From the NCBI GenBank assembly GCA_964507395.1, contig CAZDQE010000003.1:12636-76635 (forward strand): a stretch of 64,000 nt of DNA, in the 5' to 3' direction. Shown one piece after another: positions 1 to 8,210 of this stretch. The translations under genes and the position numbers were made by a program. The stretch comes from SIG575 sp964507395. GTDB taxonomy: Bacteria > Bacillota > Clostridia > Oscillospirales > Acutalibacteraceae. The notes beneath the pieces are model-generated. The model was not told where the DNA came from. It saw only the letters and a list, made by a program, of their open reading frames with translations, and did not search any database. Numbering within the stretch: the first letter of the stretch is position 1; each line of letters starts with the position of its first letter.

Positions 1-275
1 TTACTGATAATCTGTATTTTGAAATCAGCCGTCACGCTATCAGAATGGCAGACAAAATGCGAGAAGATTTCAGAAAAAAAGGTTATGAGTTTTTCATAGA
101 AACGAAAACAAATCAGATTTTTGTTGTCCTTGAAAACACAAAAACGGAAGAACTGAAAAAAGATGTTTCATTTGAATTCTGGGAAAGAAAAGATGAAAAC
201 CACACCGTTGTCCGTTTTGCATCAAGCTGGGCAACGAGAGAAGAAGATGTTGACAGATTAAACGGATTACTGTAA
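1..275 (+). CDS. Threonine aldolase / beta-eliminating lyase family, C-terminal part (5' cut by window edge)
   Basis: The reading frame is open from base 3, with no start codon inside the window, so only about the last 90 residues are present. The sequence ends with a segment (FEISRHAIRMADKM, then NQIFVVLENTKTEEL and RFASSWATREEDVDRL) that resembles the small C-terminal domain of low-specificity L-threonine aldolases, which are PLP enzymes that split threonine into glycine and acetaldehyde. The PLP lysine and the large domain lie outside the window, so the activity cannot be confirmed. It is followed at once by a strong hairpin terminator and is therefore the end of a transcription unit. Another fold-type I lyase of the same family is possible. 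Confidence 0.7.
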   Translation, partial: TDNLYFEISRHAIRMADKMREDFRKKGYEFFIETKTNQIFVVLENTKTEELKKDVSFEFWERKDENHTVVRFASSWATREEDVDRLNGLL

Positions 276-280
276 TAAAA

Positions 281-312
281 AAGCTAACTGATTTTTGTCA
301 GTTAGCTTTTGT
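281..312 (+). terminator. Rho-independent terminator
   Basis: Perfect 11-bp arms AAGCTAACTGA and TCAGTTAGCTT with a six-base loop, followed by a T-rich run. It lies six bases after the stop of the aldolase-like gene and ends that unit. Confidence 0.9.
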
Positions 313-457
313 CTTTTATATGGCTTGGTTTATAATGTCTGAAATTTTGAATTTACAAAAATTTTTTATTTTAACCAAACTTAAACATTTCTCAAAAAAA
401 TAAAAAACAAAGGGACTGTATACTTAAACCACAATATGAAAGAAAGAGGTAAACACA

Positions 458-820
458 ATGAACAGAAACGACAAAGAATTTATTGTTCAGAAAATCCGTA
501 CACAGTATACAGAAAAAGAAAATACAGAGTTGAGTAAACTCCGCGCACTTGATGCAAAGGTGAAAAAGCCTGCAAATGTATTCGGTTATGTTTTCGGAGC
601 GGTCAGTGCAATTATTATGGGAAGCGGTATGAGTCTTGTAATGACAGATATCGGTGAAACGGTCGGAATCGGAAATAACATGGCTGCCGGAATTATCATT
701 GGTGTTATCGGTATGCTTATGGCACTCATAACTTATCCTGTTTATAAAAAAATTCTTTCTTCCCGTAAGAAAAAATATGCATCAGAAATAATCGAACTCA
801 GCGATAAAATAATGAAATAA
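458..820 (+). CDS. Small two-TM membrane protein, paralogue of 2958-3338
   Basis: A 120-residue protein of unknown function. A charged N-terminus (1-38) precedes two hydrophobic segments at about 42-65 and 75-96, then a basic end (YPVYKKILSSRKKKY). The second protein at 2958-3338 has the same plan, with LRALDAKVKKP against LRKLDADAEKP and TYPVYKKI against AYPVYKKI. The pair brackets the two-component genes, which suggests a role in the same envelope response. An AAAGAGG ribosome binding site precedes the ATG. The next gene starts 12 bases downstream, so the two are cotranscribed. I know no experimentally supported function for this family. Confidence 0.8.
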   Translation: MNRNDKEFIVQKIRTQYTEKENTELSKLRALDAKVKKPANVFGYVFGAVSAIIMGSGMSLVMTDIGETVGIGNNMAAGIIIGVIGMLMALITYPVYKKILSSRKKKYASEIIELSDKIMK

Positions 821-832
821 GAGGCAATAACA

Positions 833-1096
833 ATGTCAGAAATAATCAGAAAAACAGAAGAATTTTTCAAAGGTGCTTTTGATGACATGAAAGAAAGCGC
901 AAAGGCTCAGCACGAAATTGACAAAACGAATTTTGAAGCAGTGAAGATGCAGTCAAAAGCAAATTTTGCCGAGGTAAAGGCAACTCCCGCAAAAATGAGA
1001 AAAAAGATGGAAGATGAAAGACAGGAAAAGCTTGAAAGAGCAAAAGAAGCTTTAGTCGAAGCACAGAAACAGTACGAGGAAGTAACTAAGAAATAA
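833..1096 (+). CDS. Small charged coiled-coil protein, function unknown
   Basis: An 87-residue, highly charged protein with no hydrophobic segment. Most of it reads as one long alpha-helix with heptad character, rich in Lys, Glu, Ala and Gln, for example in KMEDERQEKLERAKEALVEA. It has a GAGG ribosome binding site and follows the two-TM gene by 12 bases. A hairpin terminator follows it. It may be the cytosolic partner of the membrane protein encoded just upstream, but that rests on position alone. Confidence 0.7.
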   Translation: MSEIIRKTEEFFKGAFDDMKESAKAQHEIDKTNFEAVKMQSKANFAEVKATPAKMRKKMEDERQEKLERAKEALVEAQKQYEEVTKK

Positions 1097-1128
1097 CCTA
1101 CACTTTTTTCTACACCTTTCTTTAGCGG

Positions 1129-1176
1129 AACGGACAAATTCGGGGTAAAAGCTCTGATTTGTCCGTTTTGCTTTTG
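1129..1176 (+). terminator. Rho-independent terminator
   Basis: Arms AACGGACAAAT (1129-1139) and ATTTGTCCGTT (1157-1167) pair exactly around a 17-base loop. The second arm is followed by TTGCTTTTG. It separates the small-protein pair from the two-component operon. Confidence 0.8.
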
Positions 1177-1234
1177 AAATTAAACAAATCCTTAACATTT
1201 GTATGATATAATAAAAGAAAGAGGAGGTATTTTT

Positions 1235-1906
1235 ATGTTTAAGATATTAGTTGTTGAAGATGACAAAGAACTTAACAAAAGCCTTTGTTCGTTTCTTTCT
1301 CAGAACGGCTACAAGGCAGTAGGTTGCTTTGATGCAGACAGTGCATTTGATGCCTTGTATGAAGATGTTTTTGATATGATAATTTCTGACATAATGATGC
1401 CCGGTACAGACGGCTTTGCTTTTGCAAAAACAGTCAGAAGCCTGAACGAAGAAATTCCCATTATGTTCATGACAGCAAGGGATGATTTTACGTCAAAGCA
1501 AAAAGGCTTCAGTGCAGGCATTGATGACTATATGGTAAAGCCTGTTGATTTTGATGAGCTTCTGCTCAGAATCGGCGCACTTCTCAGGCGTGCAAAAATT
1601 GCCGCAAACAAATCAATTACCGTTGGTAATTTTACTATGAATATTGAGGAATACACTGCCGTTCTTGACGGTGAAGAAATTCAGCTTACAGCAAGGGAGT
1701 TCGGCTTGCTTTATAAGCTTTTGTCATATCCGAAGAAAACCTTTTCAAGAAGTCAGCTTATGGATGAATTCTGGGATGCAGACACGTCATCGGGAGTGAG
1801 AACAGTTGACGTTTACATGACAAAGCTTCGCAGTAAGCTGGCCGGTTGTGAAGCGTTTGAAATTGTAACCGTTCACGGCTTAGGCTATAAGGCGGTGATA
1901 AAATGA
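1235..1906 (+). CDS. OmpR/PhoB-family response regulator
   Basis: A 223-residue regulator. The receiver domain (1-115) has the acidic pocket E8/D9/D10, phospho-acceptor D52 in SDIMMPG, T80 and K102 in VKP. The winged-helix DNA-binding domain (about 128-223) has the usual LTAREFGLL and VDVYMTKLRSKL segments. I chose ATG 1235 because GAGGAGG lies eight bases before it; an in-frame ATG at 1199 would precede that site and even the -10-like TATAAT at 1207-1212. The gene overlaps the kinase gene by four bases (ATGA), so the pair is translationally coupled. The target genes are unknown; the similar small membrane genes on both sides are the obvious candidates. Confidence 0.95.
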   Translation: MFKILVVEDDKELNKSLCSFLSQNGYKAVGCFDADSAFDALYEDVFDMIISDIMMPGTDGFAFAKTVRSLNEEIPIMFMTARDDFTSKQKGFSAGIDDYMVKPVDFDELLLRIGALLRRAKIAANKSITVGNFTMNIEEYTAVLDGEEIQLTAREFGLLYKLLSYPKKTFSRSQLMDEFWDADTSSGVRTVDVYMTKLRSKLAGCEAFEIVTVHGLGYKAVIK

Positions 1907-2943
1907 AAAAAGAATATCTTAAAAAAATTAGAGATTTAGCTATAAATTTTTTAGGATTCTTTGTTCTTTTCGGTTTAGTCATTACCTGTTCGTTTGAGAT
2001 TTTTTTACTTTTTTTAAATTTCACCGAAGAGCAGATAAGACAGGCAGCACCTTATACTTTTTATAATGTTATCATCCTTACATTGATTTTTACTTTTGTA
2101 GTTTATGTGAGAAAGAAGATTACCGTAGACAAGCCTGTGAAAAAAATTACAAAGGCTCTTGATGAAATATCAAAAGGTGATTTTGACGTAAGGCTGGAGT
2201 CATCTTTTGCAGATGAAAATTTTGCTGAGATAATGGAAAAAATCAACGGCATGACAAAAGAACTTTCAGGCGTCGAAACGCTGAGAAAAGATTTTATTTC
2301 CAATGTATCCCATGAATTGAAAACACCGCTTGCGGTTATACAGAATTATGCATCTCTCCTGCAGACAGAAAATTTATCTGAGGAAAGAAGACTTGAATAT
2401 TCTAAGGAAATTATCCGCACATCAAAAAAACTTTCAAGCCTGATTACAAATATTCTCAAACTTAATAAACTTGAAAACCAGCAGATTTTTCCAAATGCCG
2501 AGGAGTATATTTTAAGTGAGCAGATCTGCGAATGTACAATTCAGTTTGAAGATGTATGGGAAAAGAAAAATATCAAAATCAATATAAAACTTGATGAAAC
2601 ACTGAAAGTCAATGCAGACAAGGAACTGCTGAGCCTTGTGTGGAACAACCTTTTGTCAAACGCTTTCAAATTTACTGAGGAAAACGGCGAAGTTTCCATC
2701 GAACTTTATGAAGAAAACGGTTTTGCTGTTGTGACTGTGAAAGACACAGGCTGCGGAATGTCATCAGAAATAGGCGAGCATATTTTTGAAAAATTTTATC
2801 AGGGCGACACTTCCCATGCAACTGCAGGAAACGGTCTGGGACTTGCCCTTGTCAAGAGAATAATCGACATTGTGGGCGGAGAAATTTCCGTTAAAAGCAC
2901 CCTTGGTGCTGGTAGCGAATTTTCTGTAAAATTAAAAATCTGA
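1903..2943 (+). CDS. Membrane sensor histidine kinase, partner of the upstream regulator
   Basis: A 346-residue kinase. Two membrane segments (about 13-33 and 47-66) enclose only a short outer loop, so the sensor has almost no extracellular domain. Next come a HAMP linker (about 68-120), the dimerisation helix with the phospho-His in SNVSHELKTPLAVI, and an ATPase domain with N box LLSNAFKF, G1 box DTGCGM and G2 box GNGLGLALV. The tiny outer loop suggests that it senses the membrane itself or a partner protein. The neighbouring two-TM proteins would fit that role, though this is inference. The gene overlaps the regulator gene and is followed 14 bases later by 2958-3338. Confidence 0.93.
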   Translation: MKKEYLKKIRDLAINFLGFFVLFGLVITCSFEIFLLFLNFTEEQIRQAAPYTFYNVIILTLIFTFVVYVRKKITVDKPVKKITKALDEISKGDFDVRLESSFADENFAEIMEKINGMTKELSGVETLRKDFISNVSHELKTPLAVIQNYASLLQTENLSEERRLEYSKEIIRTSKKLSSLITNILKLNKLENQQIFPNAEEYILSEQICECTIQFEDVWEKKNIKINIKLDETLKVNADKELLSLVWNNLLSNAFKFTEENGEVSIELYEENGFAVVTVKDTGCGMSSEIGEHIFEKFYQGDTSHATAGNGLGLALVKRIIDIVGGEISVKSTLGAGSEFSVKLKI

Positions 2944-2957
2944 AGGAGAAAAAGCAA

Positions 2958-3338
2958 ATGAACGAAAACTCTTTTGAATACAATTATTCTGCTTCTGAAC
3001 AGCAGGAAATCAGAAAAATCAGAGAAAAATATGCGCCCTGCAGTGAAAAGGAAGATAAGCTTTCACTTCTCAGAAAGCTTGACGCTGATGCAGAAAAACC
3101 GGGCACGGTTTTATCGCTTGTTCTTGGTGTTGCAGGCACTCTTCTTCTCGGTGTGGGAATGTGCTGCACAATGCTATGGAACACATCCACGATGATTTTT
3201 GTCCTTGGAATAGTTGTGGGACTTGTCGGTATCATCATGATAAGCCTTGCATATCCTGTGTACAAAAAAATAACACTGAAGCAGAGAGAAAAAATTGCTC
3301 CCCAGATAATTGCGCTTGCAGAGGAGCTTGAAAAATAG
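2958..3338 (+). CDS. Small two-TM membrane protein, paralogue of 458-820
   Basis: A 126-residue protein with an acidic/basic N-terminal region (1-50), two hydrophobic segments (about 53-72 and 80-100) and a charged tail. It shares the KLDADAEKPG and LAYPVYKKIT signatures and the same order of parts with 458-820. It starts 14 bases after the histidine kinase with an AAGGAGAA ribosome binding site, so it belongs to the two-component operon. It may be a membrane component that is controlled by, or signals to, the kinase. No enzymatic motif is visible. Confidence 0.82.
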   Translation: MNENSFEYNYSASEQQEIRKIREKYAPCSEKEDKLSLLRKLDADAEKPGTVLSLVLGVAGTLLLGVGMCCTMLWNTSTMIFVLGIVVGLVGIIMISLAYPVYKKITLKQREKIAPQIIALAEELEK

Positions 3339-3362
3339 TATAATACCGCTGAGGTGGTAGTC

Positions 3363-4040
3363 TTGATTAAATGTGTTTTAATTGACATTGATAACACGTT
3401 GCTTGATTTTCATAAATGTTCAAGGGAAGCGATGCTCATTTCCGCTGAAAATTTCGGCATAGTTTTTCCTGAAAATTATTTTGAGATTTTCACCGAAATA
3501 AACAACTCTCTCTGGGAGAAAATCGAAAAAGGTGAACTGACAAGACAGGGACTTTTCAAGATAAGATGGAACATGATTTTTGAAGAAATGGGAATTGGTG
3601 CAGACGGTGTTCTGTTTGAAGATGATTTCAGAAAAAATATAAAGCAGAGCGCAATTCCCATAGAGGGAGCTGAGGAAATGCTGAAATATTTAAGTGAAAA
3701 ATATTATGTGTGCACTGCAAGCAATTCAGAATTTGCACAACAGGAAAAACGGCTGAGCAAAGCAGGAATGTTACCTTTTATAAAGAAGATTTTCACATCA
3801 GAGGAAATCGGCTTTGCAAAGCCGTCTGAGGAATTTTTTACACACTGTAAAAATGAGTTATCTCAGTTTCAGAAGGATGAAATAATGGTAATCGGAGATT
3901 CCGTAAATGCCGACATTGAGGGAGCAAATTCTTTCGGATTTAAAACCTGTTGGTTTAATTTCGGAAAAGAGCCTCATGAGAAATGCAGAATTGCAGATTA
4001 TATCGTAGATAGTTTATCGGAAATTAAAAATATTTTATAA
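3363..4040 (+). CDS. HAD-family phosphatase, YjjG-like
   Basis: About 225 residues with the full HAD set. Motif I is DIDNTLLDF (nucleophile Asp plus the acid/base Asp), motif II lies in CTASNSEF, the motif III lysine is in FAKPSEEFF, and motif IV is GDSVNADIEGANSFG. A helical cap sits between motifs I and II (about 20-95). This arrangement matches the YjjG group of noncanonical pyrimidine nucleotidases, but substrate cannot be read from sequence. I prefer the TTG at 3363, five bases after GAGGTGG, over the GTG at 3354, which lies inside that ribosome binding site. A strong terminator follows. Confidence 0.85.
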   Translation: MIKCVLIDIDNTLLDFHKCSREAMLISAENFGIVFPENYFEIFTEINNSLWEKIEKGELTRQGLFKIRWNMIFEEMGIGADGVLFEDDFRKNIKQSAIPIEGAEEMLKYLSEKYYVCTASNSEFAQQEKRLSKAGMLPFIKKIFTSEEIGFAKPSEEFFTHCKNELSQFQKDEIMVIGDSVNADIEGANSFGFKTCWFNFGKEPHEKCRIADYIVDSLSEIKNIL

Positions 4041-4107
4041 AAGTGGAGCTGTAAAAAACTCAATCATCTTCCCCCCTTTTTTTGAAATCGAGGTAACAAA
4101 CAAAAAT

Positions 4108-4151
4108 GCAGAAGAAGTTAAAAAAGATTAAGCTTCTTCTGCGTTTTTATT
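4108..4151 (+). terminator. Rho-independent terminator
   Basis: Arms GCAGAAGAAG (4108-4117) and CTTCTTCTGC (4133-4142), followed by GTTTTTATTTTTT. It closes the unit that ends with the HAD gene. The remainder of the gap 4041-4370 is taken up by a dispersed repeat, and I see no gene in it. Confidence 0.88.
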
Positions 4152-4160
4152 TTTTACAGT

Positions 4161-4310
4161 GCCTTCCCCTCAAGGGGAAGGTGGGTTTTGCAAAGCAAAA
4201 CTCGGACGAGGTGGAAAGGTGAAAAAAGTAAACTGCAACAAAAGCACGAAAACTGCGTTTTCTACACCTCACCACCGCCTACGGCGGAGTCTCTCCTCAA
4301 GGAGAAGCCG
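4161..4310. repeat. Dispersed palindromic repeat, copy 1 (MITE-like)
   Basis: About 150 bases. It begins GCCTTCCCCTCAAGGGGAAG and ends with CTCCTCAAGGAGAAGCCG, which are imperfect inverted copies of each other and are each palindromic. The inner parts GGTGGGTTTTGCAA, GAGGTGGAAAGGT and ACGAAAACTGCGTTTTCTAC recur in the same order at 34250-34406. Terminal inverted repeats, no coding capacity and more than one copy fit a MITE or REP-like element. Open frames across it are by-products of its symmetry. Confidence 0.85.
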
Positions 4311-4370
4311 AATATATTCAGTCAGACGAATTACAATTTGCTTTTTTACAGCCCCTTTTCACTGTATTTT

Positions 4371-7300
4371 TTATTCTTTCACAATGAAGGTTTTAACCTC
4401 AAAGGGTTTGAATGTAAGTGTAAGTGTGCCGTTTTCTGCCGGGAGTTTTTCGCCCTCGTCCTCAATCATGTTACAGGAAACAATTTCTTTTCCCTGTCTT
4501 GAAAGTGAAACAGTTGCCTTTGTTCTTGTGCCTTCACATTCATAAAGGCGTACAACATAACCTTTTTCGCCGCTTTCTGTGGGCTTGATGCTTTCGCAGA
4601 TAATGTTGTCTGCATCAATTGCAAGGAAGGATTTTTCTTCCTTCGCCGCGCCTTTTACTGCGAATGCGGGAACGTTCAGCTCGTAAGCAGGGCATACAAC
4701 ATTTTCTGCACCGAAAGAGCCTTCGTGAGGCAGGAATGAGTATGTCATCTCGTGGTCGCCTCTGTCACCCGTAACATCAGGATGGTTACCGCCTCTGTGG
4801 AGAGAAAGACGGAGATTTCCGTTTTCAACTGAAATACCGTACTTACAATCGTTGAGAAGCGCGGCACCGAAACGGTTTTCTGAAATATCTGTCCACTTGT
4901 AGTTGCAGACCTCAAATTTAGCAACCTCAAGAGAATTGTTGCGTGTTGTTGGGCGAAGAACATGACCGAACTGAATTTCGTTGCGGACGTTTTCTGATTT
5001 AACGTCAACGTCGAAAGCGGCTTTAAGCAGACAGTGCATTTCATCCCAATGAACAAGTGTGTGGAAGTCAACTCTGGGATTGTTTGCGTAAACTATCATA
5101 TCCTGAGTAATCTTGCTTCCTCTGCCGAAGGAATATGTACTGCGAAGAACAAACTGAACCGCGCCGTCAGAAATAACTTCTCTCTTTTCAAATCCTGTAA
5201 TTGGAGCAAGCTTATCAAGAGAATCGTATTCAATGTCCCAGTTGTCCCAGTAAGCAGGAGCATCTTCAGCAGTGAGAAGTGCACCGAGCGGCTGACCGTT
5301 TTCTTTTCGGAGTTCTCTGTCATTTGCTTTGTCAATGAAAGAGGAAATAAAACCGTCATCGCCGAGAGTAATTACTGCGAAGGGAGTTTCAAGAACTCTG
5401 CCGTCGTATTTAAAGGGTGATTCAGCTTTGACAGGTGTGTCTGCCAGTTCAATTACCTTGCTTGAGAAAGCAGGGATTTCTTTAGTGTCAATTGCAAGGA
5501 CATTTCTTCCGCAAACGTCAGTATATCTCTGTGAGGGAAGGTCTTTTGCATAGCCTTCAGTTTCTACTTTCTGAACATCGTGTCTTGCAAATGAAAGTGT
5601 GTTGTAAAGAGTGATTGCATTGTCTTTTTTATCTGTGATTTCTTCTGCGTAATCAAGTGCGGCACCCTTGTAGTTTATAAGAAGCTCATCCATTTCCTTG
5701 TTGAAAAGGTCATAGACAGGAGTTATTGATGTGCCGGGGAGAATATCATGGAACTGATTTTTAAGAAGAACCTTAATCCACTTATCGGCGTTTTCGTTCA
5801 TAGGCTTCTGAGCGAGAACATTGAAGTATTCCATATCACGAAGAGCAAACTCGGTTTTACGGTTTTTTCTCTTGATGTCATGCATCTGTGTGAGAGTGCC
5901 GCGGTGAAGTTCAAGGTAAAGCTCGCCGTCATGAACGGGGAGATCATCCTGAATTTCTTCAAGCTTCTTCATGAAATCGCTGACCGAACATTCTTCTACC
6001 TCAGGCATACCGTCCATCTTCTTGATTCTGCGGGCAGTTTCAAGCATGCTGTATGAGGGACCGCCGCCGCCGTCACCGACACCGAAAGCATGAAGTCTTA
6101 AATCACATGTTTCTTTGAGCGGCATTTCCTTGATAAGGTTAATTCCTGCATCAACATCGGGAGCACGGTGGATTCTGTTGAAGTGAGTGAGGACTGAACT
6201 GCCGTCAATACCTTTCCATGTAAAGCTCATGAAGGGCATAGAGTTCAGCTCATTCCATGCCATTTTTGTTGTGTAGAAATATTTACATCCGCAGCCGCGC
6301 ATGATCTGAGGGATGTTGCCGTTGTAACCGAATGTATCGGGAAGCCAGAAGCTGTCAGAGGTGTAATTAAAGTTTTCTCTTGTGAACTGCTGACCTTTAA
6401 GGAACTGTCTTACCATCAGTTCGCCTGACGTGATGTTGCAGTCGCATTCAACATAAACACCGCCGTTAGGCTCGTATCTGCCTTCTGCAACACGCTGTTT
6501 CATGTCAGCGAAAATTGTGGGGTAGTAGTCCTTCATCCACTCTGCATGGAGAGCTGATGACTGAACAAAACGGTATTCGGGATATTCTTCCATAAGTGCG
6601 AGAGCGTTTGAGTATGTTCTTGCGCATTTTCTCATAGTTTCTGAAGCGGGCCAGAGCCATGCTGTGTCCATGTGAGAATGACCTGTCAGACAAAGTCTGC
6701 CGAAAATTGAGTTGCCTTTGCCCTCAAACATTGTTCTTGTAATTGCGAGAGAATCCTCAACTGACTTGTGCCATTTCTCATAAGGTGTGTTTTTCGGGTC
6801 AAGGACGAGAACATTAAGCACCTTATCGAGAGTTTTCATTGCACGGAATTTAAGGAAGTTTGATTCAGGTGCTACGGCAGATGCCTGAAGAATCTGAGTC
6901 ATATCAAAAACAAATTCCTTGATAATTTCGTCGCAAGTGCAGATGTCAACACCCTTATATGTTTGCTTGTAGCTGATATCAATATCGGGATATTCATAGT
7001 TTTCATAAACTGAGGTGCCTACGCAGAAGTGTCCCGCATAACATTCAAATGCAAGGCTCCATGTTTTGCCCTTTTCGTGTTTGCCGATTCTTCTTACAGG
7101 GTGTCCGCCGCCTGTAAAAGTAGCGTTCTTTATATTGAAAAGGCCCTTCGGCTTTCCGTCGACGAAAAAGAGCTGTTCAATTCCGCCTGCATGAGAAACG
7201 GCGAAAATATCCTGTCCTATATATTTGTCATCGGGTGTGAATGTACCTCTTACCCAGAGATTGTCCCATTCTTCATGTCCCCAGACTGTGTTTTTTTCAA

Positions 7301-7463
7301 GGCTTGACCAGCCTCTTTCGGGAACGGAGCGCAGATGCTCCTTTGTATAGCAGCCTTCAGGTGACTGAAGTTCACCGATTTTCACAAAAATTCTTTCAGA
7401 ATAAATGTTTACGGCTTCTCTTAATTTATCATATGCTTTGTCTTTTAAAGGTTTGTTGTACAT
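4371..7463 (-). CDS. GH38 alpha-mannosidase
   Basis: A 1030-residue cytosolic protein (no signal peptide) of normal length for bacterial GH38. An N-terminal beta domain (1-250) leads to the catalytic core with the zinc motif GHSHMDTAWLWP (H264 and D266 as ligands) and the nucleophile D376 in WLPDTFGYNGN. A galactose-mutarotase-like beta-rich C-terminal half follows (about 640-1030). The family removes alpha-linked mannose from N-glycan fragments or free manno-oligosaccharides. An AGGAGAG ribosome binding site supports this ATG. The gene stands alone behind its own promoter. It fits functionally with the GH92 gene at 30464-32533 and the glycan operon at 39.9-48.6 kb. The linkage preference (alpha-1,2, -1,3 or -1,6) is not predictable here. 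Confidence 0.95.
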   Translation of the reverse strand: MYNKPLKDKAYDKLREAVNIYSERIFVKIGELQSPEGCYTKEHLRSVPERGWSSLEKNTVWGHEEWDNLWVRGTFTPDDKYIGQDIFAVSHAGGIEQLFFVDGKPKGLFNIKNATFTGGGHPVRRIGKHEKGKTWSLAFECYAGHFCVGTSVYENYEYPDIDISYKQTYKGVDICTCDEIIKEFVFDMTQILQASAVAPESNFLKFRAMKTLDKVLNVLVLDPKNTPYEKWHKSVEDSLAITRTMFEGKGNSIFGRLCLTGHSHMDTAWLWPASETMRKCARTYSNALALMEEYPEYRFVQSSALHAEWMKDYYPTIFADMKQRVAEGRYEPNGGVYVECDCNITSGELMVRQFLKGQQFTRENFNYTSDSFWLPDTFGYNGNIPQIMRGCGCKYFYTTKMAWNELNSMPFMSFTWKGIDGSSVLTHFNRIHRAPDVDAGINLIKEMPLKETCDLRLHAFGVGDGGGGPSYSMLETARRIKKMDGMPEVEECSVSDFMKKLEEIQDDLPVHDGELYLELHRGTLTQMHDIKRKNRKTEFALRDMEYFNVLAQKPMNENADKWIKVLLKNQFHDILPGTSITPVYDLFNKEMDELLINYKGAALDYAEEITDKKDNAITLYNTLSFARHDVQKVETEGYAKDLPSQRYTDVCGRNVLAIDTKEIPAFSSKVIELADTPVKAESPFKYDGRVLETPFAVITLGDDGFISSFIDKANDRELRKENGQPLGALLTAEDAPAYWDNWDIEYDSLDKLAPITGFEKREVISDGAVQFVLRSTYSFGRGSKITQDMIVYANNPRVDFHTLVHWDEMHCLLKAAFDVDVKSENVRNEIQFGHVLRPTTRNNSLEVAKFEVCNYKWTDISENRFGAALLNDCKYGISVENGNLRLSLHRGGNHPDVTGDRGDHEMTYSFLPHEGSFGAENVVCPAYELNVPAFAVKGAAKEEKSFLAIDADNIICESIKPTESGEKGYVVRLYECEGTRTKATVSLSRQGKEIVSCNMIEDEGEKLPAENGTLTLTFKPFEVKTFIVKE

Positions 7464-7493
7464 ATGAGTCTCTCCTTTGCACTTATTGAGTAA

Positions 7494-7522
7494 AGGATAG
7501 CATAATTGTAAACTTTAGTCAA
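7494..7522 (-). promoter_or_regulatory. Promoter of the GH38 gene
   Basis: On the minus strand TTGACT (7517-7522) and TATCCT (7494-7499) are separated by 17 bases, about 30 bases before the GH38 start. Confidence 0.6.
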
Positions 7523-7566
7523 TTAAAACGCAAAATTATTTTTGCATGTAGGAAGAGATTTTGATA

Positions 7567-7595
7567 TTGATTTTATCCGTGACATGTGTTATGAT
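7567..7595 (+). promoter_or_regulatory. Promoter of the DUF3842 gene
   Basis: TTGATT (7567-7572), a 17-base spacer and TATGAT (7590-7595), 28 bases before the ATG at 7624. It diverges from the GH38 promoter. Confidence 0.55.
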
Positions 7596-7623
7596 GAATT
7601 CAATGTTTATTCAGAGGTGTCAT

Positions 7624-8034
7624 ATGAACGTAATGATTATTGACGGGCACGGAGGTCAGCTCGGTGCACAGCTCGTAAAAGAAATTTCCGAACAATTTCA
7701 CAATGTAAATATCACTGCAATCGGTACTAATTCTGTTGCTACTGCCGCGATGCTCAAGGCCGGTGCCGGAAATGCCGCAACGGGTGAAAATCCTGCCGTC
7801 GTTGCCTCCCGTAAGGCTGATGTGATTATAGGACCTGTGGGAATTGTAATAGCCGATTCCATGTTAGGCGAGGTAACTGCAGAAATGGCAGCGGCAGTCG
7901 GCAGAGCAAGTGCAGTGAGAATATTGATTCCGGTAAACAAATGCGATAACCTGATTGCAGGTGTTACAAATCTCAACACAGGAAATCTGATTGATGATGC
8001 AATTTCAAAACTGCACAGTATAATCGGCAGTTAA
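7624..8034 (+). CDS. DUF3842-family protein
   Basis: A 136-residue protein starting MNVMIIDGHGGQLGAQLV, a glycine-rich beta-alpha-beta start like that of nucleotide- or dinucleotide-binding folds. A second conserved part is ADVIIGPVGIVIADSMLGEVT. The pattern matches the DUF3842 family, which is common in Clostridia and has no assigned function. I used ATG 7624, six bases after AGAGGTG; an upstream in-frame start at 7561 would overlap the promoter. The small size and lone Rossmann-like motif suggest a nucleotide- or coenzyme-binding protein, but no substrate can be named. It is probably monocistronic, because a new promoter starts at 8040. Confidence 0.82.
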   Translation: MNVMIIDGHGGQLGAQLVKEISEQFHNVNITAIGTNSVATAAMLKAGAGNAATGENPAVVASRKADVIIGPVGIVIADSMLGEVTAEMAAAVGRASAVRILIPVNKCDNLIAGVTNLNTGNLIDDAISKLHSIIGS

Positions 8035-8039
8035 AGCTC

Positions 8040-8068
8040 TTGACATCATCTGAGTCTTATGATACAAT
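8040..8068 (+). promoter_or_regulatory. Consensus promoter of the ECF-transporter unit
   Basis: TTGACA (8040-8045), a 17-base spacer and TACAAT (8063-8068). Transcription would start near 8075, leaving a leader of about 135 bases before the ATG at 8211. Confidence 0.75.
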
Positions 8069-8074
8069 ACCGAT

Positions 8075-8199
8075 GTTATTCAGAAGAATAGCGCGGAGGC
8101 AGAAGTTTCCTTATTATTGACTTTATAATGAAAAATTTAAACGATACTATGAAGGTGTCATTATCTCAGAAGAGATAGTGGTGCCTTTTTTGTATTGGG
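8075..8199 (+). promoter_or_regulatory. 5' leader with intrinsic terminator; possible riboswitch or attenuator
   Basis: The leader ends in a hairpin: AAGGTGTCATTATCTC pairs (with a few G-U pairs) with GAGATAGTGGTGCC, and TTTTTTG follows just before the ribosome binding site of the S-component gene. A terminator between a consensus promoter and its gene is the layout of transcription attenuation, which is common for vitamin-uptake genes. The 8075-8150 part would hold the sensor. I could not match it to the TPP, FMN, THF, preQ1 or cobalamin consensus. A 16-codon frame (8128-8178) overlaps the terminator stem but has no ribosome binding site. Confidence 0.6.
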
Positions 8200-8210
8200 A
8201 GAGGATTTTT

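Noticed and set aside
833..1096. Toxin-antitoxin pair with 458-820
   Set aside because: A two-TM protein followed by a coiled-coil protein could suggest it, but the membrane protein has a paralogue in a two-component operon, and no toxin or antitoxin motif is visible.
4159..4545. Plus-strand frames of about 100-130 codons across the first palindromic repeat
   Set aside because: They read through a MITE-like repeat and the antisense of the GH38 gene, with no ribosome binding site and no domain.
5034..5420. Long frames opposite the GH38, recD2 and GH92 genes
   Set aside because: They are antisense shadows of conserved coding sequence with no start signals.
8128..8178. 16-codon leader peptide before the ECF S component
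   Set aside because: It has no ribosome binding site and no run of regulatory codons; the overlap with the terminator stem is noted, but it is not called as a gene.
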